In this document: positions 34,751 through 43,271 of the stretch, piece after piece
How the letters are laid out: each line of letters opens with the position of its first letter
Numbering within the stretch: position 1 is the first letter of the stretch
DNA from: Mesorhizobium escarrei
GTDB lineage: Bacteria > Pseudomonadota > Alphaproteobacteria > Rhizobiales > Rhizobiaceae
Assembly: GCF_935825525.1 (NCBI RefSeq)
Contig: NZ_CAKXZT010000150.1
Coordinates: forward strand, 1-64,000
DNA: 64,000 bases
Direction: 5' to 3'
The notes under the pieces: model-generated
What the model was told of the DNA's origin: nothing
The model's database searches: none
What the model saw: only the letters and a program-made list of their open reading frames with translations
Made by a program: the position numbers and the translations under genes

Positions 34751-34790
34751 CGAGAGCCCGGATTACCGGTGAATGCCCGCCGGGCTCTCG
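34751..34790 (+). terminator. 11-bp hairpin between xoxF and xoxG
   Basis: CGAGAGCCCGG (34751-34761) and CCGGGCTCTCG (34780-34790) pair perfectly with an 18-nt loop; only ATTT follows. It may partly stop or stabilise the xoxF message, giving more XoxF than XoxG/J. Confidence 0.6.
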
Positions 34791-34873
34791 ATTTCGCCGC
34801 ACTCTAAAACATCGATCAATGCCGCTTCACGACAGCAAGACCGTGTGCAGGCGAAATGAAGGAAAGAGCCTGA

Positions 34874-35398
34874 ATGTCCGTTCGCATTGTAATTTCCGCT
34901 CTCGCTCTGGCTCTGCTGCCTCTGGCAGGTTCAAGCCTCGCACAAGCCCAGGACAGCGCGGAAAAAGCCAAGGCAGTGACGGAAGAAAACGGCAAGTATT
35001 TGGACGCGGACGGAAATCCGACCTACAAGATCGAAAACGGAACCGTGGATTGGTACACGTTCAGCGGTTACCGCCGGTATCACTCCGACTGCCATGTCTG
35101 CCACGGGCCCGATGGCGTCGGCTCGAGCTACGCGCCGGCCCTGGCGGAGACCATGAGGAACACCGACTACGGAACCTTCCTGTCGATCGTGGCCGAGGGT
35201 CGCAAAAATGTCGGCGGCGGCAAGGAAAACGTCATGCCGGCCTTCGGCGACAACAAGAACGTCTACTGCTACATGGACGACCTCTATGTCTATCTGCGCG
35301 CACGCGCCGTTGGCGCTGCTCCCCGTGGCCGCCCGCCCAAGAAGGCGGAGAAGCCGCAGGCAGCGAAGGACCATGAAGCGTCCTGCATGGGAGGATGA
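34874..35398 (+). CDS. xoxG: XoxG, cytochrome c electron acceptor of XoxF
   Basis: 174 residues; signal peptide to about SLAQA. Haem site CHVCH at 73-77, distal Met at M121 in NVMPAFGDN. Extra Cys (C132 and one near the C-terminus) fit the four-cysteine cytochrome family linked to methanol metabolism. GTVDWYTFSGYRRYHSDCHVCHGPDG is characteristic. It takes electrons from reduced PQQ in XoxF. Downstream of the xoxF hairpin, 1 bp before xoxJ. Confidence 0.93.
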   Translation: MSVRIVISALALALLPLAGSSLAQAQDSAEKAKAVTEENGKYLDADGNPTYKIENGTVDWYTFSGYRRYHSDCHVCHGPDGVGSSYAPALAETMRNTDYGTFLSIVAEGRKNVGGGKENVMPAFGDNKNVYCYMDDLYVYLRARAVGAAPRGRPPKKAEKPQAAKDHEASCMGG

Positions 35399-35399
35399 G

Positions 35400-36260
35400 A
35401 TGAGTTGGTACCGCGATAAGCTGCGCCTCTTCCTGTTCGCTGCCACGGCGGCCGCGTTCGTCCCCGCCCATGCGCTGGCGCAAGATGCGGGCCTCGGCGC
35501 CGCGGGAGAACTGGTCGACCCGGAAGTGCTGCGCGTCTGCGCCGATCCCTCGAACATGCCGTTCACCGACCAAAGTGGCGAAGGCTTCGAAAACAAGCTG
35601 GCCGAACTGGTTGCCGAGAAGACCGGCCGGAAATCAGTCGCCTATACCTGGTTTCCCATGATCACCGGTTTCGTGCGCAACACGCTGACAGCCAACCGCT
35701 GCGACGTCATCATGGGATACGCGCAGGGCGACGAACTGGTCCAGAACACCAATGCCTATTACCGGTCGGCTTATGTGCTGGTTTATCGGGAGGGCGGCGG
35801 CCTCGGCGGCGTCGAAACCATCGAGGATGCCAGGCTCGCGGACAAGAAAATCGGAATTGTCGGCGGAACGCCGCCGGCTTCCAACATGGCCGCGGCCAAG
35901 CTGATGCGGAGCGCCAAGACCTACCCGTTGCTGGTGGACACGCGCATCGCCCCATCGATGGCTGAAGTCATGATCAAGGATCTCTTGCAAGGCACGATCG
36001 ACGCCGCCATCGTGTGGGGGCCGATGGCGGGCTACTACGCCAAAAAATCGGGCGCCGATCTCACCGTCGTTCCGCTGGTGAAGGAAAAAACCGGCTCGCG
36101 CATGTCCTACCGCATCACCATGGGCGTGCGTCCATCCGACCAGGAATGGAAGCGGACGCTCAATCGGGTGATCAGGGAAAACCAGGCGGAGATCAACAGG
36201 ATCCTGCTCGACTACAATGTGCCGCTGATCGACGAACACGACAATCCGATCACGCAATGA
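35400..36260 (+). CDS. xoxJ: XoxJ, periplasmic binding-protein-like partner of XoxF
   Basis: 286 residues from ATG 35400 (GGGAGG upstream). Signal peptide to about HALAQ, then LRVCADPSNMPFTDQSGEGFENKLAELVAEKTGR, the start of the quinoprotein-associated binding proteins (TIGR03871; MxaJ/XoxJ). A single Cys pair could link ADPSN-side C and NRCDVIMGYA. Thought to help mature or activate XoxF. Third gene of xoxFGJ. Confidence 0.92.
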   Translation: MSWYRDKLRLFLFAATAAAFVPAHALAQDAGLGAAGELVDPEVLRVCADPSNMPFTDQSGEGFENKLAELVAEKTGRKSVAYTWFPMITGFVRNTLTANRCDVIMGYAQGDELVQNTNAYYRSAYVLVYREGGGLGGVETIEDARLADKKIGIVGGTPPASNMAAAKLMRSAKTYPLLVDTRIAPSMAEVMIKDLLQGTIDAAIVWGPMAGYYAKKSGADLTVVPLVKEKTGSRMSYRITMGVRPSDQEWKRTLNRVIRENQAEINRILLDYNVPLIDEHDNPITQ

Positions 36261-36289
36261 AGATGCCGGTAGGAGGGGAAGATACCGGT

Positions 36290-36847
36290 ATGAAGGGAAA
36301 GGAGACGATTTTGCTGGTGGCCGCTGGCCTTCTGGGTCTGACCGAACCGATCTGGGCTGGCGACATCGCCGAGCCCAGCGGCTACCGGATGGACGACTAT
36401 CGGGCGCCAGTGCCGCAGACGCTGCAGGGCGCGAAGGTCGTGACGACGGCGGAGGCGGAGGCGCTGTGGCGGGAGAACAAGGCGGTGTTCTTCGACGTCA
36501 TGCCGAACACGCCGAAGCCGGCTAATTTGCCGGCAGGAACGATTTGGAGAGCCACGATCAGAAAGGACATCCCAGGCAGCACCTGGCTGGCCAATGTCGG
36601 TTACGGCGCTCTCTCCGAGGAGACCGCCAACTATTTTCGCCAGGGCCTCGCGGCCGCAGCCGGTCCCGACAAGTCGCGTGCCATTCTGTTCTATTGCATG
36701 ACGAATTGCTGGATGTCGTGGAATGCCGCGAAACGGGCCATCGAATGGGGCTACAGTTCGGTGATCTGGTATCCGCCCGGCGCCGATGGATGGGAAGATG
36801 CAAACCTTCCGCTGGAGGAAAGGAAGCCTTATGTGATTAGCAATTGA
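36290..36847 (+). CDS. PQQ-associated CxxxCW rhodanese-like protein
   Basis: 185 residues from ATG 36290, with GGAGGGG about 10 bp upstream; an ATG at 36257 overlapping xoxJ is possible but has no site. Signal peptide to about IWAG. Rhodanese-like domain with the conserved C136-M-T-N-C140-W141 and WNAAKRAIEWGY that define the PQQ-dependent catabolism-associated family (TIGR03865). A redox or sulfur-transfer role in quinoprotein maturation is suspected. Between xoxJ and pqqA. Confidence 0.88.
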   Translation: MKGKETILLVAAGLLGLTEPIWAGDIAEPSGYRMDDYRAPVPQTLQGAKVVTTAEAEALWRENKAVFFDVMPNTPKPANLPAGTIWRATIRKDIPGSTWLANVGYGALSEETANYFRQGLAAAAGPDKSRAILFYCMTNCWMSWNAAKRAIEWGYSSVIWYPPGADGWEDANLPLEERKPYVISN

Positions 36848-37005
36848 GCATGAGCATTGTTATTTTCTTGTTTTTCGATTTTTCAGAACCTGCCGTTTCA
36901 TTTGTCCATTTTGAGAGCTGATGGACGAGCCATTGCAATGGTGCCCAGCAATGGTTGACTGAGAAAAGGATCGGCCCCTCGGGCTGGTAGAAGAGGAGAA
37001 ATGCC

Positions 37006-37101
37006 ATGAAGAAGAGCTGGACAAAACCGACCATGTGCCAGGTTGCTGCGGGCTTCGAAATTTCGCGGTATCTGCCTGCTGAAATTCCTCCCAAGAAGTA
37101 G
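37006..37101 (+). CDS. pqqA: PqqA, PQQ precursor peptide
   Basis: 31 residues, too short for routine gene calling: begins MKKSWTKPT, ends PAEIPPKK. The conserved Glu and Tyr that become PQQ are in FEISRY (E18, Y22), spaced E-x-x-x-Y. Ribosome site AGAGGAG at 36991-36997. PqqE links the two side chains with PqqD as chaperone; PqqB and PqqC finish the cofactor. Followed by a strong hairpin and then pqqB. Confidence 0.95.
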   Translation: MKKSWTKPTMCQVAAGFEISRYLPAEIPPKK

Positions 37102-37110
37102 GCCGCAGAG

Positions 37111-37140
37111 GTGCGTGTCCCCGGCAACGGGGACACGCAC
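37111..37140 (+). terminator. Strong hairpin between pqqA and pqqB
   Basis: A perfect 13-bp stem (37111-37123 with 37128-37140) closed by a GCAA tetraloop, of the very stable GNRA type, starts 9 bp after pqqA. No T-run follows. It probably protects or partially terminates the pqqA message so that the precursor peptide is made in excess. Confidence 0.75.
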
Positions 37141-37254
37141 TGGCTTGCCGCGCGAGGTCTTCGTGAAAGGCTTTGACGCGTTCAATGCGGGCGCGAAGCC
37201 ATTCGCGGTCGAAGATTTGCCGTTGGTTGAACAGGCCGCAGAGCGGGCATTGCA

Positions 37255-38193
37255 ATGCGCTTGAAGATCATCGGCTCGGCGGCAGGTGGCGGCTTTCCGC
37301 AGTGGAACTGCAACTATCGCCTGAGCCGCGCGGCTCGCACCGGGATGGCTGGCGTGCATTCGCGAACCCAATCAAGCATCGCCGCATCAGTGGATGGGGC
37401 CGGCTGGGTTCTCTTCAACGCCTCGCCCGATATTCGCCAGCAGATTGCGCAAACGCCTGAATTGCAGCCCGCGCAGGATGCGCCGTTGCGTTCGACGCCT
37501 ATCCGCGCGGTGCTGCTGACCAATGCCGATGTCGATCACGTCGCCGGCCTTCTCAGCCTGCGTGAGCGGCAGCCCTTCGCCATCTACGCAACGACGCAGG
37601 TTCTGGCGACGCTGGAGGCGAATTCGATCTTCAATGTTCTCGATCCGGCGCTCGTGCCGCGACGCACCTTGCCGCCGGCGGAAGAACTGGCGATCTGCGA
37701 CGCAGACGGCCTCAACACCGGCGTGACTGTCGAGAGTTTTGCCGTGCCCGGGAAGATAGCCCTCTATCTCGAGGAAAGAAGCCGGCCGGATGCCAATTTC
37801 CGTTCCGACGCCGGCGACACGATCGGCGTCCGTATCGGCAGTGCCGGCAGTCGCGGCTCCGTCTTCTACATCCCGGGCTGCGCGCGCATCGATGCGGCCC
37901 TGCGCACGCGCCTGGCCGATGCCGCCTGTGTTCTTTTCGATGGCACGGTCTACACCGACGACGAGATGATTGCCGCCGGCGTCGGCCAAAAGACCGGTGC
38001 GCGCATGGGGCACCTGGCAATGTCGGGAGACGATGGGTCGATCGCCGGCCTGGCCGAGTTGAGGATCGGCCGCCGTGTCTTCGTCCACATCAACAACACC
38101 AATCCGGTTCTGGACGAGAATTCCGCCGAACACGCAGCCGTCAAAGCGGCTGGCTGGGAAGTCGCCCGCGATGGCATGGAGATGGAATTTTGA
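37255..38193 (+). CDS. pqqB: PqqB
   Basis: 312 residues, metallo-beta-lactamase-like fold. MRLKIIGSAAGGGFPQWNCNY is the family start; NADVDHVAGLL holds the metal ligands; MGHLAMSGDDGS and HINNTNPVLD are near the end. It acts late in PQQ synthesis (hydroxylase-type step before PqqC). Stop overlaps the pqqC start. Confidence 0.96.
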   Translation: MRLKIIGSAAGGGFPQWNCNYRLSRAARTGMAGVHSRTQSSIAASVDGAGWVLFNASPDIRQQIAQTPELQPAQDAPLRSTPIRAVLLTNADVDHVAGLLSLRERQPFAIYATTQVLATLEANSIFNVLDPALVPRRTLPPAEELAICDADGLNTGVTVESFAVPGKIALYLEERSRPDANFRSDAGDTIGVRIGSAGSRGSVFYIPGCARIDAALRTRLADAACVLFDGTVYTDDEMIAAGVGQKTGARMGHLAMSGDDGSIAGLAELRIGRRVFVHINNTNPVLDENSAEHAAVKAAGWEVARDGMEMEF

Positions 38194-38948
38194 GTGATTT
38201 CCATGATGCGGCCAGGAACGGCCTGTCCTCCAGCGAGCTCGAAGCCGTGCTGCGGCAGGTCGGCGCCGCGCGCTATCACAACCGCCATCCCTTCCATCAC
38301 AGGATGACCAGCGGTGCCCTGTCGAGGACCGAGATGCAGGCCTGGGCGCTGAACCGCTATTGCTACCAGGCCGTCATCCCGCGCAAGGATGCCATGATCC
38401 TCGCACATGCCGAGGACCCGGCGTTTCGCGCCGCCTGGCGCAAACGCATCGAGGACCATGATGGCGAGAACGGCTGGAGCGGCGGCATCGCGCGCTGGCT
38501 GCATCTGGCGACCTCGCTCGGCCTCGATGCCGATGACGTGAAGAGCGAGAGGCTGGCACTGCCGGCGACACGTTTCGCGGTCGGCGCCTACCTCGCCTTT
38601 TGCACGAACCGGACGCTGTTCGAGGCGGTCGCATCGTCGCTGACCGAGATGTTCTCGCCGCTCATCATCGGCGAACGGGTCCCGGCGATGCTGGCCAAAT
38701 ACGATTATATCACCGAGGATACGCTGGCCTATTTCAGCCGACGGCCCGAACAGGCCTCGCGCGACGCCGACTTCGCCCTCGCCTATGTGCTCGGCCATGC
38801 CGACACGGCGGAACGCCAGCAGCAGGCGATCGATGCGCTGGTGTTCAAATGCGATATACTGTGGGCCATGCTCGACGCGCTTCAACACGCCTATGGCGAG
38901 CCCGGAAACATCCCGCCCGGCGCCTTCCGTCCGGAGCCAGCCCAATGA
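38190..38948 (+). CDS. pqqC: PqqC, pyrroloquinoline-quinone synthase
   Basis: 252 residues; all-helical haem-oxygenase-like fold. YHNRHPFHHRMTSGALSRTEMQAWALNRYCYQ and EDHDGENGWSGGIARWL carry the active-site His, Arg and Tyr. Start is TTG 38190, overlapping the pqqB stop by 4 bp. Performs the final ring closure and eight-electron oxidation. Confidence 0.95.
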   Translation: MSDFHDAARNGLSSSELEAVLRQVGAARYHNRHPFHHRMTSGALSRTEMQAWALNRYCYQAVIPRKDAMILAHAEDPAFRAAWRKRIEDHDGENGWSGGIARWLHLATSLGLDADDVKSERLALPATRFAVGAYLAFCTNRTLFEAVASSLTEMFSPLIIGERVPAMLAKYDYITEDTLAYFSRRPEQASRDADFALAYVLGHADTAERQQQAIDALVFKCDILWAMLDALQHAYGEPGNIPPGAFRPEPAQ

Positions 38949-39241
38949 CGGCGCTGCGCGAAAGAGCTTTGGTTTCGTCACGATCAATGCCATCGCTGCC
39001 GAAGCACGTGCGCATCCAGTACGACCCCGTGCGGCAGGCGTTCGCCGTGCTTTCGCCGGAAAAAATATTTTGGCCGAACGACATCAGCCTCGATATACTG
39101 CGCCGCTGCGATGGACGGTCCACGGTCGGCCACATCATCGCCGAGCTTGCCGCGGATTACGACGCCGAACAGGAGGCCGTGGCGGCCGACGTCGTCGCCT
39201 TCCTGCAAGAATGGTCGGACAAGCTGCTGGTAAAACTATGA
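38945..39241 (+). CDS. pqqD: PqqD, PqqA-binding chaperone
   Basis: 98 residues from ATG 38945, overlapping pqqC by 4 bp (ATGA). LPKHVRIQYDPVRQAFAVLSPEKIFWPNDIS and GRSTVGHIIAELAADYDA are typical of PqqD, the peptide chaperone that presents PqqA to PqqE. Ends overlapping pqqE by 4 bp. Confidence 0.94.
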   Translation: MTALRERALVSSRSMPSLPKHVRIQYDPVRQAFAVLSPEKIFWPNDISLDILRRCDGRSTVGHIIAELAADYDAEQEAVAADVVAFLQEWSDKLLVKL

Positions 39242-40359
39242 ACGAGCCCCTTCTCCCTCCGATTGGCATGCTGGCGGAACTGACGCATCGCTGCCCGCTG
39301 CAATGCCCCTATTGCTCCAATCCGCTCGAATTGCTGAAAGCCAATCGCGAACTGGATACACAGACCTGGCTCGACCTGTTCTCGCAGGCCGCCGATCTCG
39401 GCATTCTCCAGGTGCATCTGTCCGGCGGTGAACCGACACTGCGCCGCGACCTCGATCAATTGATCGCCGGGCTTTCGGCGCGCGGCGTCTACACCAACCT
39501 GATCACCGCCGGCGTCGGCATTGCCGAAGGCCGCATCGAGGCGTTTGCCGAGGCCGGGCTCGACCATCTGCAACTGAGCTTTCAAGGCGCACGGCCGGCG
39601 ACCACCGACCGCATCGGCAATCACAAAGGCGGCCACGAAAAGAAGCTGGAGACGGCACGCCGCGCCCGCGCGGCCGGCCTGCCGCTGACCATCAACGCTC
39701 CGATCCATCGCCACAACATCGAGGAGGTGCCGGAATTCATCGACCTGGCACTTTCGCTGGGCGCGGAGCGGCTCGAGATCGCCAACGTGCAGTATGCCGG
39801 CTGGGCGCTGACCAATCGCGATCAACTGATGCCCGAGCGTGCTGCGGTCGACCGGCAGGCGGAGATCGTCGCGGCGGCACGCGAACGGCTCACCGGCATC
39901 ATGAACATCGATTTCGTCACGCCGGATTATTTCGCCATCTATCCCAAGCCGTGCATGGGCGGCTGGGCGCGCGACGCCTTCATGGTGGCGCCGGACGGCA
40001 CCGTGCTGCCATGCCATGCCGCACAGACCATCCCGTCGCTCAGTTTCGAGCGTTTCGGACCGCGCAGCCTGGCCGAGATCTGGAGAAACTCGCCGGCATT
40101 CAATGCCTTTCGCGGCACCGACTGGATGCAGCAGCCCTGCCGCAGCTGCGAACGGCGCGAGATCGACTGGGGCGGCTGCCGCTGCCAGGCGATGGCGATC
40201 GCCGGCGACGCCGCCGCGACGGACCCAGCTTGCGCGAAATCGCCGATCCATGCGCGCATGGCCATGCTGATCGATGAAGCCCAGCGTGCTGCGGCAGTTC
40301 CTTCGCCGGGCGAACAATTCGTCTACCGGCGGATCGGCGTCGTCACCGAGCCCGCCTGA
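39238..40359 (+). CDS. pqqE: PqqE, radical SAM enzyme
   Basis: 373 residues from ATG 39238. The radical SAM cluster ligands are in CPLQCPYC (C-x3-C-x2-C); HLSGGEPTLR binds SAM; C-terminal SPASM-type cysteines in CHAAQ, CRSCERREIDWGGCRC and DPAC bind auxiliary clusters. It makes the Glu-Tyr carbon-carbon crosslink in PqqA. Last gene of the pqq operon. Confidence 0.96.
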   Translation: MNEPLLPPIGMLAELTHRCPLQCPYCSNPLELLKANRELDTQTWLDLFSQAADLGILQVHLSGGEPTLRRDLDQLIAGLSARGVYTNLITAGVGIAEGRIEAFAEAGLDHLQLSFQGARPATTDRIGNHKGGHEKKLETARRARAAGLPLTINAPIHRHNIEEVPEFIDLALSLGAERLEIANVQYAGWALTNRDQLMPERAAVDRQAEIVAAARERLTGIMNIDFVTPDYFAIYPKPCMGGWARDAFMVAPDGTVLPCHAAQTIPSLSFERFGPRSLAEIWRNSPAFNAFRGTDWMQQPCRSCERREIDWGGCRCQAMAIAGDAAATDPACAKSPIHARMAMLIDEAQRAAAVPSPGEQFVYRRIGVVTEPA

Positions 40360-40380
40360 CGCGCCTGAAGGTTCTTGTTT

Positions 40381-40433
40381 TAATGCGTGTCGTTATCCCA
40401 AAACCGCTGCGCACTTTTGGGCGACATGCATTA
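40381..40433. repeat. Rhizobial-type palindromic intergenic element
   Basis: Outer arms TAATGCGTGTCG (40381-40392) and CGACATGCATTA (40422-40433) match at 11 of 12; inner arms CCCAAAA and TTTTGGG (40397-40403, 40415-40421) match fully. I recall the same element as very common between genes in Rhizobiales. The right end supplies the TAA stop of folP. It may also serve as a terminator for the convergent pqq and folP transcripts. Confidence 0.75.
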
Positions 40434-41264
40434 TTCCACGGTCTCGCGCTCGCGCACCGCGTCGGCGAAAGCCAGTGCGTCGCGATTGACCGCGACGTTG
40501 TGCACGCGAAAGATCGAAGCGCCCTTCAGCCGCAGGATGACGCTTGTTGCGGCCGTGCCGACGTCTCGCCCCTCGTCACCGTCGCCGACCAGGTGACGGG
40601 CAAGGCGCTTGCGTGACGTGCCGACGAGCAATGGAAAACCGAGCGCGCGCAATTCACCAAAGCGAGCCATGAGCTCGAGGTTTTCTTCTCCGTCCTTGGC
40701 GAAAGCGAAGCCGGGGTCGAGCACGATCCGATCGTCCGGGATGCCGGCATCGCGCGCGATCTCCAGCGATCTGTTCAGGAACAGGAATTGGTCAGCGATC
40801 ACATCCGCCAGTTTTTCGCGGCCGCGCCCGGTGTGCATGATGACCAGGCCGGCGCCGGTTTCGGCCGCGACCTGCGCGATGTCGAGTTCGCGCTGCAGAC
40901 CATGCACGTCGTTGACGATATGCGCGCCTGCGGCGACCGCCAGCCGCGCCGTCTCGGCCCTGTAGGTGTCGACAGAAACCAGGCAGCCGCGCTCGGACGA
41001 CAGCGCCTCGATGACCGGCAGGATGCGCGATTGTTCCTCGCGCGCCGAAACGGCGCCGGCGCCGGGCCGGGTGGATTCGCCGCCGACGTCGATGATCGCC
41101 GCGCCCTCGCCGATCATGCGCCGCGCCTGCTGCAGCGCCCGCTCCGGCCGGTCGAATTCTCCCCCGTCGGAAAAACTGTCCGGCGTGACGTTCAAAATCC
41201 CCATCAGCAACGATTTCGCGCCAAGATCGAGATGCCGTCCATGAGCAAGCTGCCAGCGCGTCAT
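40431..41264 (-). CDS. folP: Dihydropteroate synthase
   Basis: 277 residues: MGILNVTPDSFSDGG, DVGGESTRPGA, VNDVHGL, DPGFAFAKDGEENLELM and GTSRKRLARHLVG, all pterin/pABA-binding segments of FolP. Makes 7,8-dihydropteroate for folate. Convergent with pqqE; its last codon lies in the palindromic element. Confidence 0.95.
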   Translation of the reverse strand: MTRWQLAHGRHLDLGAKSLLMGILNVTPDSFSDGGEFDRPERALQQARRMIGEGAAIIDVGGESTRPGAGAVSAREEQSRILPVIEALSSERGCLVSVDTYRAETARLAVAAGAHIVNDVHGLQRELDIAQVAAETGAGLVIMHTGRGREKLADVIADQFLFLNRSLEIARDAGIPDDRIVLDPGFAFAKDGEENLELMARFGELRALGFPLLVGTSRKRLARHLVGDGDEGRDVGTAATSVILRLKGASIFRVHNVAVNRDALAFADAVRERETVE

Positions 41265-41368
41265 GCGTCAACCTTCCGTCATGTTAGAAGCCATTCGCGA
41301 CACGATTGTCACTCACACGAACCCGGTTTCCCCATCTACCTATGCTCGCGAAACAAAGGAGCGTAGCA

Positions 41369-41839
41369 ATGACCAAGGAAAGCTTTATCTATACGACCTA
41401 TATTGTCTCGACACTGGGAAAGGTGTTCGAGGCGATAACCAAACCGGACCTCGCACGGCGCTACTGGGGCCACGAGAACGTCTCCGACTGGAAGCCCGGT
41501 TCGAGCTGGCAGCATATCCGCACCAATGATGAACGGACCGTCGAGCTCGTCGGCACGGTCGTCGAGGTCTCGCCGCCGACCCGTCTCGTCATCACCTGGG
41601 CAAACGCCTCGCAGGCGTCCGATCCGGCGAGCTACAGCCGGGTGACCTTCGAGCTCGAGGAATACGAGGCCATGGTCCGGCTGACCGTCACCCATGACGA
41701 ACTCGAAGCCGGCAGCGGCATGGCGAACGGCATCAAAAAGGGTTGGCCGATCGTCCTCTCCAGCCTGAAATCCTTTCTCGAAACGGGTCAGGCAATCGAT
41801 GTCTTCGCCAAGCCGCGCGCGTCCGAACTGGCGGCCTGA
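41369..41839 (+). CDS. SRPBCC (AHSA1-type) protein
   Basis: 156 residues from ATG 41369 (AAGGAG upstream). YTTYIVSTLGKVFEAITKPDLARRYWGHENVSDWKPGSSWQH is the START-like helix-grip fold; VTFELEEYEAMVRLTVTHDELE follows. Such proteins often sit next to an ArsR regulator, which is missing here. Followed 22 bp later by a GFA-family gene. Ligand unknown. Confidence 0.85.
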   Translation: MTKESFIYTTYIVSTLGKVFEAITKPDLARRYWGHENVSDWKPGSSWQHIRTNDERTVELVGTVVEVSPPTRLVITWANASQASDPASYSRVTFELEEYEAMVRLTVTHDELEAGSGMANGIKKGWPIVLSSLKSFLETGQAIDVFAKPRASELAA

Positions 41840-41861
41840 CCCAGGACAAAGGACCGAGCAG

Positions 41862-42278
41862 ATGAGCACTCTCTACACCGGCGGATGCGCGTGCGGCGCG
41901 GTGCGCTACGAGGCAAAGGCAGCCCCGATCTTCGAGAACCACTGCCAATGCCGCGATTGTCAGAAAAGAAGCGGCACCGGTCACCAATCCTATCTGACGT
42001 TTGCGTCGCGGGCAGACGTGAAGATCACCGGCACGGCGACGGACTGGCGCATTGCCGGTGACAGCGGCAACGACAACATCCATTCGTTCTGCCCGGTCTG
42101 CGGAACGCCGGTCTACCTGACATTCGCCGCCATGCCGGAGCCGATCGCGGTCTATGCCGGAAGTCTCGACGATCCGAGCCGGTTCAATCCGACCGTTGTC
42201 ACCTACGGTAGCCGGGCCCTCCCTTGGGACAGGATGGATCCCGCGCTGAAGACGTTCGAGAAGATGCCACCAGGCTGA
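41862..42278 (+). CDS. GFA family (CENP-V/glutathione-dependent formaldehyde-type) protein
   Basis: 138 residues from ATG 41862. Zinc motifs CACGAVRY, NHCQCRDCQKRSGTGHQ and FCPVCGTPVY give the Gfa/CENP-V fold. Despite the name, formaldehyde activity of this family is not established, so its location near methanol genes should not be over-read. Translated close to the upstream SRPBCC gene. Confidence 0.88.
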   Translation: MSTLYTGGCACGAVRYEAKAAPIFENHCQCRDCQKRSGTGHQSYLTFASRADVKITGTATDWRIAGDSGNDNIHSFCPVCGTPVYLTFAAMPEPIAVYAGSLDDPSRFNPTVVTYGSRALPWDRMDPALKTFEKMPPG

Positions 42279-42542
42279 CGGCCCGGCGGCAGGGCGGACG
42301 CGCACCGCGGCAATTCCGGCTTCTGGAATCGGATCACGTGCCCCACCGCGGGCGCGGTCGTCGGCTGACGTCGATGCACGCCCCACTGCTGCCGCAGCCG
42401 CCGCCGACCTGAAAGATCGCACCAGACGCCCGCTCGGTCGGTCCGAAGAGCGGAATGTGAGCAAGACGGACCTAGCCCGCGCCCGTTCATCCCCTGTGGA
42501 GACCACCGGTCCCACGCCGGCGCCAACCCAAGGAGTACTGAC

Positions 42543-42989
42543 ATGGTCGACATTCTGCACCGAGTGGGCATCAATGCTTCGCCGCGCAATATCTACAACG
42601 CCCTCACCACACTCGACGGGCTTTCCAGTTGGTGGACGAACGAGACAAAGGGGCGGACGGAGATCGGCGGCGTGATCCACTTCCAGTTCGGCGACCGCGG
42701 CTTCTTCGACATGAAGGTGCTCAAGCTCGAGCCGGAGAAGCGCGTGGTGTGGGAAGTGGTGGACGGGCCGAAGGAATGGATCGGCACCAAGGTCATCTGG
42801 GACCTCTCGCCGGAAGGCGAGGGAACGACTATCCGCTTCAAGCATCAGGGCTGGCGGGAGCCCGCGGACTTCATGCACCACTGCAGCACCAAATGGGCCA
42901 GCTTCCTGTTCAGCCTCAAGGCACAACTCGAAAACGGCAAGGGCAGCCCCTTTCCGAACGATTTCCTGGTCAGTATCGACTTTGACTGA
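42543..42989 (+). CDS. SRPBCC domain protein
   Basis: 148 residues; AAGGAG precedes ATG 42543. MVDILHRVGINASPRNIYNALTTLDGLSSWWTNETKG is the helix-grip fold start; the C-terminal long helix includes HHCSTKWASFLFSLKAQLENGKG. A second AHSA1-like copy in this stretch, different in sequence from the one at 41369. Role unknown. Confidence 0.85.
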   Translation: MVDILHRVGINASPRNIYNALTTLDGLSSWWTNETKGRTEIGGVIHFQFGDRGFFDMKVLKLEPEKRVVWEVVDGPKEWIGTKVIWDLSPEGEGTTIRFKHQGWREPADFMHHCSTKWASFLFSLKAQLENGKGSPFPNDFLVSIDFD

Positions 42990-43271
42990 AGCGGCGCGGA
43001 GGCCGGCCAGATTTACTCCGCACGCAGTTTGGCCTGCATCCGGTCGCGTCGGGACTTCCGCCGGAGCTGGAATTGTCCCTTAAGCGAGCGACCACAGATA
43101 TGCGTGGACCCCACAAAGTTGAACGTCTCCGGCTTGTCAAGGCTGGCCGGCTTGCGGTTGGCCGCCGCAAAGCGGCTCCTTCATCGCAGAGGACTTCCCC
43201 CGCCAACTCCTTGCCGGTCTCCCGGCGCACCTGTCACCGTAATTCGCGGTTGTGCCCAGGACACTCACCGC

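Noticed and set aside
36860..37255. Minus-strand frame starting MQCPLCGLFNQRQIF over pqqA
   Set aside because: The N-terminus looks protein-like, but the frame crosses pqqA and its hairpin and has no clear ribosome site; pqqA is certain.
41862..42278. GFA protein as a formaldehyde-detoxifying partner of XoxF
   Set aside because: The family name is historical, activity is doubtful, and it is grouped with SRPBCC genes rather than xox genes.
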